NCBI RefSeq assembly: GCF_028421645.1
Contig: NZ_CP116887.1
Location: forward strand, 1,304,001 to 1,368,000
Direction of reading: 5' to 3'
Source of the DNA: Aneurinibacillus sp. Ricciae_BoGa-3
GTDB lineage: Bacteria; Bacillota; Bacilli; Aneurinibacillales; Aneurinibacillaceae
DNA: 64,000 bases
Below the pieces are notes generated by a model. The model was given only the letters and a program-made list of their open reading frames with translations. It was not told the origin of the DNA and ran no database searches. The translations under genes were made by a program, and so were the position numbers. Positions 1 to 8,807 of the stretch are shown one piece after another (the first letter of the stretch is position 1; each line of letters starts with the position of its first letter).

Positions 1-1548
1 GCAGTGGATCGCAGCAGTTTGAAATGGCTCTTGTTGGCAGCTGCTCTAGTTGGCTTGGGATTCAACATTAAAATGATGGAAGCATTCCTGGTTCTTCCAG
101 CTTTTTATGTTTTTTATGTGATTTCACCGCGCTTAAGCTGGACAAAGAAGATTGTTCACTTAGTTTGCGCTACAGTCGTGCTCGCTGTGGTTTCATTTTC
201 CTGGTCGTTTATTGTGGATTCGACCCCTCCCGACCAGCGTCCATATGTAGGCAGTACGCAAAATAACTCCATGGTGGAACTGGCGATTGGATATAACGGC
301 ATCAATCGATTGGTTGGGCAGCAGCGTGGTGTTGGCGGGTTTTCCGGTATGCGGCCCCAGCAAAACCATCGGGCAGGCGGACAAGGGGATGCAGGAGGAG
401 AGCACAGAGGTGCGGATGCCAACTACCAATCATCCATGGGGCCACACGGGAACGGCCATGGTTCTAATTTGAACGCAACGATGCAGCATAATGTAAGAGG
501 AGCTTTTAATGGGGGCGGACAAACGGGCAGGCCGGGACTGCTGCGGCTGTTTACGACCCCGCAACTGGCCGGGCAGCTAAGCTGGCTATTGCCAGGCGTC
601 TTATTTAGTGCCTTGTCCTTACTCTGGGGTATTCGGCTTAGAGAACCCCTCGATCGAAAGCGTCAGACGGCCATTTTTTGGACGGTATGGGTCTTAACGA
701 TGTTCATTTTCTTCAGTGTTGCAAACAGATTTAGCAGCTATTACATGGTTATGCTGGCTCCCGGTATTGCTGCGCTCGCTGCAGCAGGTTTTAAAGAGAT
801 GTGGAATCAATGGCACGCTTCAGCCACAGGAAAAGCCTGGTTATTGCCTCCTGCACTCGTATGTACGGCAGGCTTTGCAATATCTGTTGTATGGAAATAT
901 CCGGGATTAGGCACAATGGTTTCGCTGGTGATTGGCGTACTGGCATTAATTGCCCTCATTAGTATGCTCGCTGTGCGGAAGGAAAATGGCACAGGAAAGA
1001 AGGGCATTACAGCTCTTGCGGTCAGCGCGAGTATTCTCTCTCTCATCTTAGCTCCAGCGGTATGGGCTGTGACGCCGGTTCAATACGGAGGATCGGTGTC
1101 CAAACCATTTGCGGGTCCAGAGCTTAAGATGCAGAAAGAAAGGGATGGAATGGTATCAAACCCTAAACTTGAAAGCTATTTAAAGGCCAATTATCGGCAA
1201 GGCACATACTTCCTTGCTACGTTAAACGCGATGTCGGCAGCACCTATCATGATTGATACCAATCTGCCAGTCATGGCGATGGGTGGATTTATGGGAGCGG
1301 ATCCGGTTCTTACAGTTGAGAAACTGCAAAAACTGGCAAAGGACGGCCAGGTGCGATATTTCTTGCTCCAGGGACAAGGAGATTCTTTTGGAAACCGGCA
1401 AACTGCGGTGGCCAACTGGATCCGGACCAACTGCCGTATCGTACCGGCTGACAAGTGGATGGAACCACAATCTAGAAAAGCCAGCGGCCAGGGCTGGATG
1501 GGATTTGGGCATTCCTCTGAAACCCTCTATGAATATGTGCAAAAATAA
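1..1548 (+). CDS. Glycosyltransferase family 39-like membrane protein (YkcB type), 5'-truncated by the window edge
   Basis: The frame is open from base 1, so the gene starts outside the window; 515 codons are visible. The visible part is hydrophobic, with several membrane segments, then a long Gly/His/Asn-rich extracytoplasmic loop (about residues 85-180 of the visible part) with GGQGDAGG- and GNGHGSN-like stretches, then more membrane helices and a soluble C-terminal domain. This layout, including the 'GFNIKMMEAFLVLPAF' segment, is typical of YkcB-like proteins of the ArnT/PMT_2 superfamily, which take sugar from a polyprenyl-phosphate donor on the outer face of the membrane. Full-length members are about 700 residues, so roughly the first 200, including the first catalytic loop, are missing. 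It is followed 36 bp later by a GT2 enzyme and a GtrA protein, the usual partners in this pathway. The sugar and the acceptor cannot be told from sequence. Confidence 0.85.
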   Translation, partial: AVDRSSLKWLLLAAALVGLGFNIKMMEAFLVLPAFYVFYVISPRLSWTKKIVHLVCATVVLAVVSFSWSFIVDSTPPDQRPYVGSTQNNSMVELAIGYNGINRLVGQQRGVGGFSGMRPQQNHRAGGQGDAGGEHRGADANYQSSMGPHGNGHGSNLNATMQHNVRGAFNGGGQTGRPGLLRLFTTPQLAGQLSWLLPGVLFSALSLLWGIRLREPLDRKRQTAIFWTVWVLTMFIFFSVANRFSSYYMVMLAPGIAALAAAGFKEMWNQWHASATGKAWLLPPALVCTAGFAISVVWKYPGLGTMVSLVIGVLALIALISMLAVRKENGTGKKGITALAVSASILSLILAPAVWAVTPVQYGGSVSKPFAGPELKMQKERDGMVSNPKLESYLKANYRQGTYFLATLNAMSAAPIMIDTNLPVMAMGGFMGADPVLTVEKLQKLAKDGQVRYFLLQGQGDSFGNRQTAVANWIRTNCRIVPADKWMEPQSRKASGQGWMGFGHSSETLYEYVQK

Positions 1549-1584
1549 CATGATAAAGATCATGATGAAGCAAGGGGTCTAACT

Positions 1585-2562
1585 ATGAAAAAAGCGATTC
1601 GTTATTCTATTATTGTTCCGGTTTATAACGAAGAGGCTGTCATAAACGAAACGTATCAGCGGCTCACGAAAGTTATGGAATCAATGGGAGAGCCGTACGA
1701 ATTATTATTTATCAACGATGGAAGCCGGGACAAAACAGCACAAATTATTGAACAATTGGCAGAAGCGGATGACAGTGTTAAACTTCTGGACTTTTCACGT
1801 AATTTTGGCCACCAAATAGCCATAACCGCGGGCATGGACTATGCCTGCGGGGAAGCTGTTGTGATTATCGATGCAGATTTACAGGATCCGCCGGAACTTA
1901 TCCCGCAAATGGCGGCAAAATGGCAGGAAGGCTTTGAGGTTGTATATGCAAAACGAACAAAGCGAAAAGGCGAAACGCTGTTTAAAAAATGGACAGCGGC
2001 TCTCTTCTACCGTACTTTGCGTGCCGCGGCCGAAATCGATATCCCGCTTGATACGGGTGATTTTCGGCTAATGGATCGTAAAGTATGTGAGGCGATGCGA
2101 AGCATTCGGGAAAAGAACCGTTTCGTTCGGGGCCTGGTGAGTTGGGTAGGATTCCGTCAAACCGCTATTGAATACACCCGGGATGAACGTTTTGCTGGCG
2201 AAACGAAATATCCGCTCAAGAAAATGCTTCGATTCTCAATGGACGGCATTACATCCTTTTCCTATAAACCGTTAAAATTAGCCGGCTATCTGGGGTTTGT
2301 CGTTTCCTTTTCCAGCTTCGTCTATTTGATTGTTACGCTATTTCTGCGGTTATTTACTGCCGATACCATTCCGGGTTGGTCATCCGTTATGGCATGTGTG
2401 CTTCTCTTAAACGGTGTAGTCCTCATTATTCTGGGGATTCTGGGCGAATACGTTGGCAGAATTTACGATGAAACGAAAAATCGGCCGCTTTATATTCTAC
2501 GTAATAAGGAACATGCAGGGCGCCCGCAGCCGGATGAGGTGAACTGGCGTGTTAAACAATAA
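1585..2562 (+). CDS. Polyprenyl-phosphate glycosyltransferase, GT2 family (GtrB/YkcC/DPM1-like)
   Basis: A 325-residue protein with an N-terminal GT-A domain: nucleotide-binding 'VPVYNEE' near residues 11-17, 'NDGSRD' at 44-49 and the metal-binding 'DADLQDPPE' at 96-104. Two membrane helices (about 230-255 and 265-290) anchor the C-terminus, as in bactoprenol glucosyl or mannosyl transferases. The family transfers a sugar from a nucleotide donor to undecaprenyl phosphate on the cytoplasmic face. Its position between a GT39-like transferase and a GtrA-like protein fits a three-step module: charge the lipid, flip it, transfer the sugar outside. Start ATG lies about 8 bp after AAGGGG. The 3' end overlaps the next gene by 14 bp, which suggests translational coupling. 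Donor sugar not determined; GalU nearby makes UDP-glucose plausible. Confidence 0.93.
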   Translation: MKKAIRYSIIVPVYNEEAVINETYQRLTKVMESMGEPYELLFINDGSRDKTAQIIEQLAEADDSVKLLDFSRNFGHQIAITAGMDYACGEAVVIIDADLQDPPELIPQMAAKWQEGFEVVYAKRTKRKGETLFKKWTAALFYRTLRAAAEIDIPLDTGDFRLMDRKVCEAMRSIREKNRFVRGLVSWVGFRQTAIEYTRDERFAGETKYPLKKMLRFSMDGITSFSYKPLKLAGYLGFVVSFSSFVYLIVTLFLRLFTADTIPGWSSVMACVLLLNGVVLIILGILGEYVGRIYDETKNRPLYILRNKEHAGRPQPDEVNWRVKQ

Positions 2563-2971
2563 ACGGGATGCTGTTCAAATTCTGCGTTTTTCCATTGTGG
2601 GCACAGCTAATGCCACCATTGATTTTACAGTCTTTTTCTTTTTGACAGTTATTGGGCTGCCGTATCTCCTTTCACAAATCGGATCGTATTCAGCCGGCGT
2701 GTTAAACAGCTTTTTTCTCAACCGGAAATGGACATTCAAGGTTGGATATTCGGCCAATCCATCAGAAATTATGAAGTTTATGATTATAAATGCCGCTTCC
2801 TTATCCCTGTCCTTTGGGCTTCTCTATTTGCTGCATGATCGGCTAATGCTGGGTCTCTTGCTTAGTAAGATAGGAGCCACAGGATGTGGTACGGTTGTAA
2901 ATTTCATGGGAAGCCGGTTGTGGGTATTTACCGAAAACAAGACGATAGGGGGAAGACCACGTGAAAGTTAA
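2549..2971 (+). CDS. GtrA-like membrane protein
   Basis: 140 residues with four predicted membrane helices and the GtrA family pattern near the N-terminus ('LRFSIVGTANATIDF', about residues 9-23) and 'FLNRKWTF' near residue 56. GtrA proteins are thought to flip polyprenyl-phosphate-linked sugar across the membrane. The start is a GTG inside the 3' end of the GT2 gene, reading MLNNKRD; the overlap and the GGATGAGGTG just upstream support it. The 3' end overlaps galU by 11 bp, so GT39, GT2, gtrA and galU look like one transcription unit. Confidence 0.9.
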   Translation: MLNNKRDAVQILRFSIVGTANATIDFTVFFFLTVIGLPYLLSQIGSYSAGVLNSFFLNRKWTFKVGYSANPSEIMKFMIINAASLSLSFGLLYLLHDRLMLGLLLSKIGATGCGTVVNFMGSRLWVFTENKTIGGRPRES

Positions 2972-3854
2972 AAAAGCAGTCATTCCAGCAGCAGGACTCG
3001 GTACGCGATTTCTCCCGGCTACGAAGGCACTGCCGAAAGAAATGCTGCCTATCGTGGATAAACCTGCAATTCAATATATTATAGAGGAAGCGATCGAGTC
3101 GGGGATTGAAAGTATTATTGTGGTGACGGGTCGCAATAAGCGGGCGATCGAGGACCATTTTGACAAGTCTATAGAACTTGAGAATGCTCTCGCGCAAAGT
3201 GGAAAAGAAGACATGCTAAAAATGGTGGAAGGTATTTCAAAAATGGCGGATATCCATTATATTCGCCAGAAAGAACCGAAGGGCCTTGGGCATGCCGTTC
3301 TTTGTGCACGCCATTTTATTGGTGAGGAGCCGTTTGCTGTACTTCTTGGTGACGATATAATGATAGCGGAAAAACCTGCGCTCCGGCAGATGATAGATAT
3401 GTATGAGACGTTTGATACAGAAATAGTCGGGGTACAGCCTGTACCGCTGCCGGATGTTCGAAAATACGGCATTGTATCCCCTCAGCAGGATGTGTCATGG
3501 AAAGGGATGGAAGCGCATTGGGTACAAGATTTAGTGGAAAAGCCTTCACCAGAAGAAGCCCCGTCTCAATTGGCCGTCATGGGGAGGTATATTTTAAGTC
3601 CCTCAATTTTTCCCATTCTCGAGCGCATTAAACCGGGAAAAGGAGCAGAGATTCAATTAACGGATGCATTGAAGGAAGCATGTCAAGATCACCCTTTGCT
3701 GGCACTTCCACTTAAGGGTAAACGCTACGACGTCGGGGATAAATTTGGCTACATTCAAGCTACGATAGAATTAGCGATTGCGCGGCCGGAACTGCGCTCC
3801 AACATACTTTCCTATATGGAGGCACTGTTGGCAGCTGAAAAACAGGCTCGTTGA
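2961..3854 (+). CDS. galU: UTP--glucose-1-phosphate uridylyltransferase
   Basis: 297 residues, full length for bacterial GalU. It makes UDP-glucose from UTP and glucose-1-phosphate in the cytoplasm. The N-terminus carries the nucleotidyltransferase signature 'AAGLGTRFLPATKALPKEML' (about residues 10-29), followed by the metal-binding 'LLGDDI' near residue 130 and 'VEKPS' near 193, which holds a conserved lysine. The start is GTG, preceded by GGGGGAAGA. UDP-glucose would feed the glycosyltransferases upstream, teichoic acid decoration or glycolipid synthesis. No clear terminator follows; after about 50 bp the sequence becomes a patchwork of remnants. Confidence 0.97.
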   Translation: MKVKKAVIPAAGLGTRFLPATKALPKEMLPIVDKPAIQYIIEEAIESGIESIIVVTGRNKRAIEDHFDKSIELENALAQSGKEDMLKMVEGISKMADIHYIRQKEPKGLGHAVLCARHFIGEEPFAVLLGDDIMIAEKPALRQMIDMYETFDTEIVGVQPVPLPDVRKYGIVSPQQDVSWKGMEAHWVQDLVEKPSPEEAPSQLAVMGRYILSPSIFPILERIKPGKGAEIQLTDALKEACQDHPLLALPLKGKRYDVGDKFGYIQATIELAIARPELRSNILSYMEALLAAEKQAR

Positions 3855-3905
3855 AAAATAGGCAGGAACTAACGCTCCCTTGCTTCTAAATGCACTGATA
3901 GTTTT

Positions 3906-3930
3906 GATGGGGCTGTCTAAAAAGTCCCTT
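3906..3930. mobile_element. Possible insertion-sequence terminus (remnant)
   Basis: The sequence starting GGGGCTGTCTAAAAAGTCCC resembles the terminal inverted repeats of several DDE insertion sequences (GGGGCTGTCnnAAAA type). No transposase or second end is visible nearby. It sits just before a decayed SGNH-hydrolase gene, so an old IS insertion and deletion may explain the loss of that gene's 5' end. Resemblance only. Confidence 0.3.
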
Positions 3931-3979
3931 TAAGAGTAAAATGCACACAAAGCAAAAACCGAGTCGGTAAAGAGGTGTT

Positions 3980-4553
3980 CAGTGATCCGATCCCATTCCT
4001 CGTTAAATATAGTGATAATTTAGCGATTAGCGTTTACGTACCAGAAAATAGTGGCCCAACGTCTTTGTCACTCTGGGTGATTCTATTACGGATGGTGACC
4101 GCTCTACATTAAATGCAAACCATCGCTATCCTGATTACCTCGCTAATCGTTTGTAGAGTATTTCCCAATCAAGCGGTTTCTGTCTTAAACGCTGGCATTT
4201 CAGAAGACAGAATATTACAAGATTTACCGATGAACGGGGTGAAAGCGCTTGATCGGCTAAATCGAGATGTTTTCTCTCAAACCGGTGTCATTGATGTTAT
4301 CCTATTGGAAGGTACTAATGATATTGCAAAGTCCCCCCATAATTATGATGCAAATCAAATTATTGCAGGTATGAAACAAATTGCTACACAAGCACATGAA
4401 AAAGGGTTACGCATTTATATGGGAACTCTAACTCCATTCCGAGATGCAGCGTATCCGCAATACGATTGGACTTTTGCAGAACAAGGAGATAAAACTAGAA
4501 AACAAATTAATGAATGGATTCGCTCAACTAAGGTTGATGTTAATTTTTAGCAA
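3980..4553 (+). pseudogene. Decayed SGNH/GDSL-family hydrolase gene
   Basis: Three reading frames together resemble an SGNH hydrolase. Frame pieces read about 'SDPIPFLVKYSDNLAISVY' then 'VPENSGPTT' (3980-4062), then 'VTLGDSITDGDRSTLNANHR' and 'YPDYLANRL' (about 4065-4155) with the GDSITDG block-I motif, then, after a frameshift near 4155, 'VSVLNAGISEDRIL', 'LLEGTNDIA' (block III GxND) and 'MGTLTPF' up to a stop at about 4550. The section before GDSITDG is shortened, the block V DxxH histidine is missing, and the last piece stops about 60 residues early. The gene is therefore non-functional. The open frame 4113-4550 alone is not a real gene: it starts inside the domain, in a frame that is wrong for its first residues. 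Confidence 0.75.
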
Positions 4554-4558
4554 CAGCT

Positions 4559-4606
4559 AATAAAACCCGAAATTCGGCCATATTCAGCCGTCTTCCGGGT
4601 TTTATT
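4559..4606. terminator. Bidirectional-looking terminator hairpin
   Basis: Inverted repeat with arms AATAAAACCCG and CGGGTTTTATT around a 26-nt loop that can pair further. T-rich on one side and A-rich on the other. It separates the SGNH remnant from the nitrile island. Confidence 0.7.
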
Positions 4607-4676
4607 ATGTTTGGCGATTCTGAATAATATGTTAGAAAATATTACATATTCATTTAATATCAAAATAATAAAAAAG

Positions 4677-4777
4677 TATAATCAAATTGTAAGTGAGACG
4701 AACTCAAAAAATAATATGAAAGGAGAGGCAACATATGTAATACACAGGAGGATAGGTTTATGAACAAAAGGAAATGA
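4677..4777 (+). promoter_or_regulatory. Leader of the nitrile island with tandem minimal ORFs
   Basis: A TATAAT box at 4677-4682 has only a weak -35 upstream. After it come a strong Shine-Dalgarno AAAGGAGAGG (4719-4728) placed before ATG-TAA at 4735-4740, which is a start codon directly followed by a stop; then CAGGAGGAT (4746-4754) before ATG AAC AAA AGG AAA TGA (4760-4777, peptide MNKRK). A 15-codon frame 4716-4763 overlaps the MNKRK start by ATGA. A third AAGGAGG lies at 4831-4837. This many ribosome sites without a real gene suggests a translated leader or the remains of a degraded gene. Confidence 0.45.
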
Positions 4778-4872
4778 GCGTTAAATTTCAAAAAGAACAT
4801 TCGCATTGAACATGTCGCTTGATCAAAATAAGGAGGCAGTTTCGTAGATTTGTTGTAAAAGGGAGGTCTATG

Positions 4873-6357
4873 ATGAGCAAGTTTAGAGAATGGTTTCAAG
4901 GCCCAGAAGATATCACGAAGGCCGAGGCTGTTGAAGATTATGCGGTTGGTCGTGTACCGGGTCGATATCGTTGGCCAATACCAGCCATAATTCTTGTTCT
5001 TTTAGGGAATTCCACAGCTATGTTTTTTTTTAGCTTTGGTGCGGATTTGAGTTATCAGGTAGGGTGGCCAACGGTTATCTGGCCGATTTTGTACATGTTA
5101 GTTGGGGCAACGATCATTGGATCGTGTACGATGAAGATTGCAAGTAAAGAAGGGTTATCATTAAGCCTGCTTACTCGAGGACTAGGCTTTGGATACATGG
5201 GTTCCGCTGTTACATCGTTGATTTATGCGGTTAACTACATTTTCTATTTCTTATTTGAAGGAACGATCGTTTCTCATGCTATTGCAAATTATGCTGGGAT
5301 CCAGATCAATTCTCCCGCTGGTGTTGCAATCTTTGCTGCTATTGGTTTAATCACGATATGGTTTGTTTGGAAAGGGATGACTTCCATGCAGTTTTTACAA
5401 ACATGGGGTGTTCCAATTTTCCTACTCCTTTTCCTCATTGGTCTTTATGAATTATCAGTAAACTATTCAATTATGGGTCCTGTATCTTGGATGCCCAAAA
5501 ATGGGGTAACTGCTGCCTCTATTTGGACAGTTATGAACATGGCGAATGGCCAAGTTGCCTTCCAAGGGCTGATGGCGACCGATTATGGTCGTTTTGCTAA
5601 GCCAAACATCACGTACAAGGGGACTACAACAATTATGTTGGGTATGCTGGTTCCGGCTATTCTTATCATGTTGTTTGGAGCCATGTTGGCTTATACGTTG
5701 ATTCCGCATCTTGGCAAGACAAATGCTTACTCTTTAGCCTCCGATCCAGGGTTTGCATTTCCTTTCGTAATGGGTTTTATTGGAATGGTATTCGCTGTTA
5801 TCACCCAGATTCGAATTAATGTAATGAATCTTTATTCTGGTTCACTTGCTTTATCAAATACGATGGATATGGCATTTAACTATCGTCCTGGACGTCAATG
5901 GTGGATGTTATTAGTTTGGCTGATAGGGGTTATTTTCTACGCATTTAACGTCCTGCAATATACAGGTACATTTTTATCTATTACCGGAATATTGACCAAT
6001 ACTTGGGTATTCATAATCTTGACAGATTACTATGTTTGCCGAAAACTAATGAATTTAGCTCCATCTGACTTTGTGGAATATCGCCGTGAATATCTTCGCT
6101 CTTGGAATCCGGCTGGTATTCTCTCCTTGTTGATTGCTGTAATCGTTGGTGCAATGGGGGTATTTGAGGTATACCCTATTTATTACGCTTCCTTTATATC
6201 GATGATTATTGGTTCAATTTTACACATTTCGATTACTGCAGGAACCAGAGGACGCTATTATTTTAGAAAATTCCCAACGGATATGAAGACAAGCTGGGTT
6301 CCACCTTATTCTTATGAAGGTCCTCAACCCAAAAATTTGCTATCAGAGGTCAAATAG
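4873..6357 (+). CDS. NCS1-family permease (cytosine/purine/allantoin/hydantoin transporter family)
   Basis: 494 residues with about twelve hydrophobic helices. The N-terminus, 'VEDYAVGRVPGRYRWP' followed by 'LGNSTAMFFFSFGADLSYQVG', and the helix-3 region 'LSLLTRGLGFGYMGSA' match bacterial NCS1 proton or sodium symporters. Frame is open further upstream, but GGGAGG at 4861-4866 sets the start at ATG 4873 (or the adjacent ATG 4870). NCS1 proteins carry nucleobases, hydantoins, allantoin and similar amide-ring compounds. As first gene of the island it probably imports the nitrile or amide substrate; that is inferred from position. The next gene follows after 82 bp containing a hairpin (arms GATAACTA/TAGTTATC, 6378-6407). 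Confidence 0.88.
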   Translation: MSKFREWFQGPEDITKAEAVEDYAVGRVPGRYRWPIPAIILVLLGNSTAMFFFSFGADLSYQVGWPTVIWPILYMLVGATIIGSCTMKIASKEGLSLSLLTRGLGFGYMGSAVTSLIYAVNYIFYFLFEGTIVSHAIANYAGIQINSPAGVAIFAAIGLITIWFVWKGMTSMQFLQTWGVPIFLLLFLIGLYELSVNYSIMGPVSWMPKNGVTAASIWTVMNMANGQVAFQGLMATDYGRFAKPNITYKGTTTIMLGMLVPAILIMLFGAMLAYTLIPHLGKTNAYSLASDPGFAFPFVMGFIGMVFAVITQIRINVMNLYSGSLALSNTMDMAFNYRPGRQWWMLLVWLIGVIFYAFNVLQYTGTFLSITGILTNTWVFIILTDYYVCRKLMNLAPSDFVEYRREYLRSWNPAGILSLLIAVIVGAMGVFEVYPIYYASFISMIIGSILHISITAGTRGRYYFRKFPTDMKTSWVPPYSYEGPQPKNLLSEVK

Positions 6358-6439
6358 TCTAATAAACCATTTGTAATGATAACTAAAAATTTAGATGATT
6401 AGTTATCTTAAACTATAAAAATTAATCAGGAGGAAAAAA

Positions 6440-7372
6440 ATGAGCAAAATTGAAACGATTCGAGAGTTAAAGCAGACAGGTTCTTATAACTATGCTGTCG
6501 GACCTTATTCTAAACCTATTGCGGAAATTGAACCGGGAGAGATCTTTAAGGTTTATACAGAAGATGCTTTTGAAAGTCAAATCACAAAAACGACGGATGT
6601 ACCGAGTGAAATATTGAATATGCCTTATTTAAATCCGATGACAGGTCCTTTTTATATAAAAGGGGCAGAAAAAGGGGATACGATTGTCGTTGAAATCATT
6701 GATATTCAGCCTACTAGAGACTTTGCCGTTAGTGCACTAATTAAGGATTTTGGAGGGTTAACAGGAACCGATGTAACAGCTCTATTAAATGAATCACTTC
6801 CAGAAAAGGTTTGGGTTTATCCAATTCAGGACGGAAAGGTTTGGTATAACGATAAGATCGGTATTCCATACAAACCGTTTTACGGTAGCATTGCAACTGC
6901 TCCTGAAATTGAACAAATTGCTGCACTAGCTCCAGGTAATTATGGGGGAAATATGGATTGCCCTGATGTTTGTGTTGGAAACAAACTTTGGTTGCCAGTG
7001 AACGTTGAAGGTGCTTATTTTTACGTCGGAGATGCTCATGCAAATCAGGGAGACGGTGAGCTTTGTGGAGTTGCTCTAGAGCATACAGCTGTAGGGACAT
7101 TCCGCATTGAATTAATCAAAGGGAAAAAAGTAGCCTGGCCTCGCGTTGAATCAAAGGATGAGATTATGGTCATCGGCAGCGCTCGCCCAATGGAAGATGC
7201 AGCAAGAATAGCTTACAAGGAGTTAATCCTCTGGATGGAGGAAGATTATGGATTTGATCCTATTGAAGCCTATCAACTGTTAACTCAGGTAGGAAAACTT
7301 CACGTTGGAAATATGGTAGATACTCAATATTCATTAGTTGCCAAGTGTTCCAAGGAGTATTTAATAAGATAA
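6440..7372 (+). CDS. Acetamidase/formamidase (FmdA/AmdA family)
   Basis: 310 residues, the usual size for the family. It hydrolyses short aliphatic amides such as formamide or acetamide to the acid and ammonia in the cytoplasm. The glycine- and histidine-containing stretch 'GDAHANQGDGELCG' (about residues 197-210) is the family hallmark, and 'YLNPMTGPFYI' and 'PGNYGGNMDC' also fit. Start ATG sits 7 bp after AGGAGG. It lies 66 bp before the nitrile hydratase genes. Short-chain amides are products of nitrile hydration, so this enzyme and the amidase at 10725 may cover different chain lengths; the specificity cannot be read from sequence. Confidence 0.93.
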   Translation: MSKIETIRELKQTGSYNYAVGPYSKPIAEIEPGEIFKVYTEDAFESQITKTTDVPSEILNMPYLNPMTGPFYIKGAEKGDTIVVEIIDIQPTRDFAVSALIKDFGGLTGTDVTALLNESLPEKVWVYPIQDGKVWYNDKIGIPYKPFYGSIATAPEIEQIAALAPGNYGGNMDCPDVCVGNKLWLPVNVEGAYFYVGDAHANQGDGELCGVALEHTAVGTFRIELIKGKKVAWPRVESKDEIMVIGSARPMEDAARIAYKELILWMEEDYGFDPIEAYQLLTQVGKLHVGNMVDTQYSLVAKCSKEYLIR

Positions 7373-7438
7373 ATTCTTCCGAAACTATCTCTTGAGTGAA
7401 CCAATTCCTATTAAATTACGCATATAGGGGGTATACCA

Positions 7439-8116
7439 ATGAACGGTATCCATGATGTTGGAGGTATGGATGGATTAGGGGAAATTATTCGAGTAGAAAA
7501 CGAGCCTTACTTCTATGAAGATTGGGAAAGGCGTGCTTTCGGGCTTATGGTTGGAACGACGGGTCAAGGATTATTTAACATTGATGAATTCAGACATGGC
7601 ATTGAACGAATGAATCCAGTGGATTATCTGACCTCAGGATATTATAGTCACTGGATTGCGACCATCGCAACAAACTTAGTAGAAAAGGGAGTACTGGACG
7701 CAGAAGAACTCGATACTCGAACGCAAACTTTCCTCATGGAACCTGATACTAAAATACCGTGGCGAGAGAATCCAGAATTAGTAAATCTTTTAGAACAAGT
7801 GATGAAAGTTGGCGCGACTCCAGTCCGCAAAGTATCGTCTTCTCCCAAGTTCCAGGTGGGGGAAAGAATAAAGACAAAAAATCTTAATCCATCTGGTCAT
7901 ACAAGATTCCCTCGTTATACGCGTGATAAGTATGGTGTCATCGATACGGTGTTTGATGCCCATGTTTTCCCTGATGATAACGCTCATGGGAGAGGAGAAA
8001 ACCCGCAGTATCTCTATCGCGTACGTTTTGATGCCACCGAATTATGGGGAGTAAAGCGGAGTGAAACAGTGTATGTCGATCTTTGGGAAAGTTACTTGAA
8101 ACCTGCTTCAAACTAA
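7439..8116 (+). CDS. nthB: Nitrile hydratase beta subunit
   Basis: 225 residues. The N-terminus '[14 protein letters not shown]' is diagnostic of the beta subunit, as are '[13 protein letters not shown]' and the C-terminal SH3-like domain ending '[12 protein letters not shown]'. The beta subunit caps the metal site of the alpha subunit; arginines of the family contact the oxidised cysteines. The order beta then alpha then activator is the one found for cobalt-type enzymes. Start ATG follows TAGGGGGTA by 5 bp. The alpha subunit begins 23 bp downstream. Confidence 0.97.
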   Translation: MNGIHDVGGMDGLGEIIRVENEPYFYEDWERRAFGLMVGTTGQGLFNIDEFRHGIERMNPVDYLTSGYYSHWIATIATNLVEKGVLDAEELDTRTQTFLMEPDTKIPWRENPELVNLLEQVMKVGATPVRKVSSSPKFQVGERIKTKNLNPSGHTRFPRYTRDKYGVIDTVFDAHVFPDDNAHGRGENPQYLYRVRFDATELWGVKRSETVYVDLWESYLKPASN

Positions 8117-8139
8117 TATTTTTACGAGGAGGAGTTACT

Positions 8140-8796
8140 ATGACTGAGAAATTTATGACGACTGATGATCACAAAAAGCATGATCATTCCCATCACCATC
8201 CACATCCGGAATCATTTTGGTCGGCTCGAGCAAAAGCTCTCGAATCACTGCTTATCGAGAAAGGCATCCTTTCTTCTGATGCGATTGACAGCGTTGTACA
8301 ACATTACGAACATGATCTTGGGCCTATGCATGGAGCCAAGGTCGTTGCTAAGGCTTGGTCAGATCCTGTTTTCAAACAAAGATTGCTGGAGGAATCAGAG
8401 GCTGTATTACAGGGATTGGGATATTTTGGTCTGCAGGGAGAACATATCAAGGTAGTGGAAAATACGGATACTGTACATAATGTGGTAGTTTGCACACTAT
8501 GTTCATGCTATCCTTGGCCCCTGCTTGGTTTATCGCCGGCATGGTACAAAGAACCAGCCTACCGGTCCCGGGTTGTTAAAGAGCCAAGGGAGGTACTTCG
8601 AGAATTCGGTTTAGACTTGCCCGATACAGTAGAAATCAGGGTATGGGACAGCAGTTCTGAATTGCGATATATGGTATTGCCGCAAAGACCTGAGGGTACT
8701 GAAGGAATGACAGAGGAGGAACTTGCCCAAATCGTTACGCGAGACTCCATGATTGGGGTCGTCAAAGTACAGCCGCCTACGGCTACAGTGAGATGA
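8140..8796 (+). CDS. nthA: Nitrile hydratase alpha subunit, cobalt type
   Basis: 218 residues. It hydrates nitriles to amides. The metal motif C118-T-L-C121-S-C123 (in '[12 protein letters not shown]') has Thr after the first Cys, the signature of cobalt enzymes; iron enzymes have Ser there. In the mature family enzyme the second and third Cys become sulfinic and sulfenic acids. AGGAGGAG at 8128-8135 fixes the start at ATG 8140, although the frame is open upstream. The N-terminus has a histidine-rich stretch, [13 protein letters not shown], at about residues 11-23. That could bind metal, but an 'HHHP' run is also common in related alpha subunits. The stop overlaps the first possible start of the activator gene. 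Confidence 0.97.
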   Translation: MTEKFMTTDDHKKHDHSHHHPHPESFWSARAKALESLLIEKGILSSDAIDSVVQHYEHDLGPMHGAKVVAKAWSDPVFKQRLLEESEAVLQGLGYFGLQGEHIKVVENTDTVHNVVVCTLCSCYPWPLLGLSPAWYKEPAYRSRVVKEPREVLREFGLDLPDTVEIRVWDSSSELRYMVLPQRPEGTEGMTEEELAQIVTRDSMIGVVKVQPPTATVR

Positions 8797-8807
8797 GGAG
8801 GAAACCT

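Noticed and set aside
4113-4550. Open frame of 145 codons as an intact SGNH hydrolase
   Set aside because: It lacks the GDS block, which is in another frame just upstream, and the C-terminal DxxH, so it is treated as part of a pseudogene.
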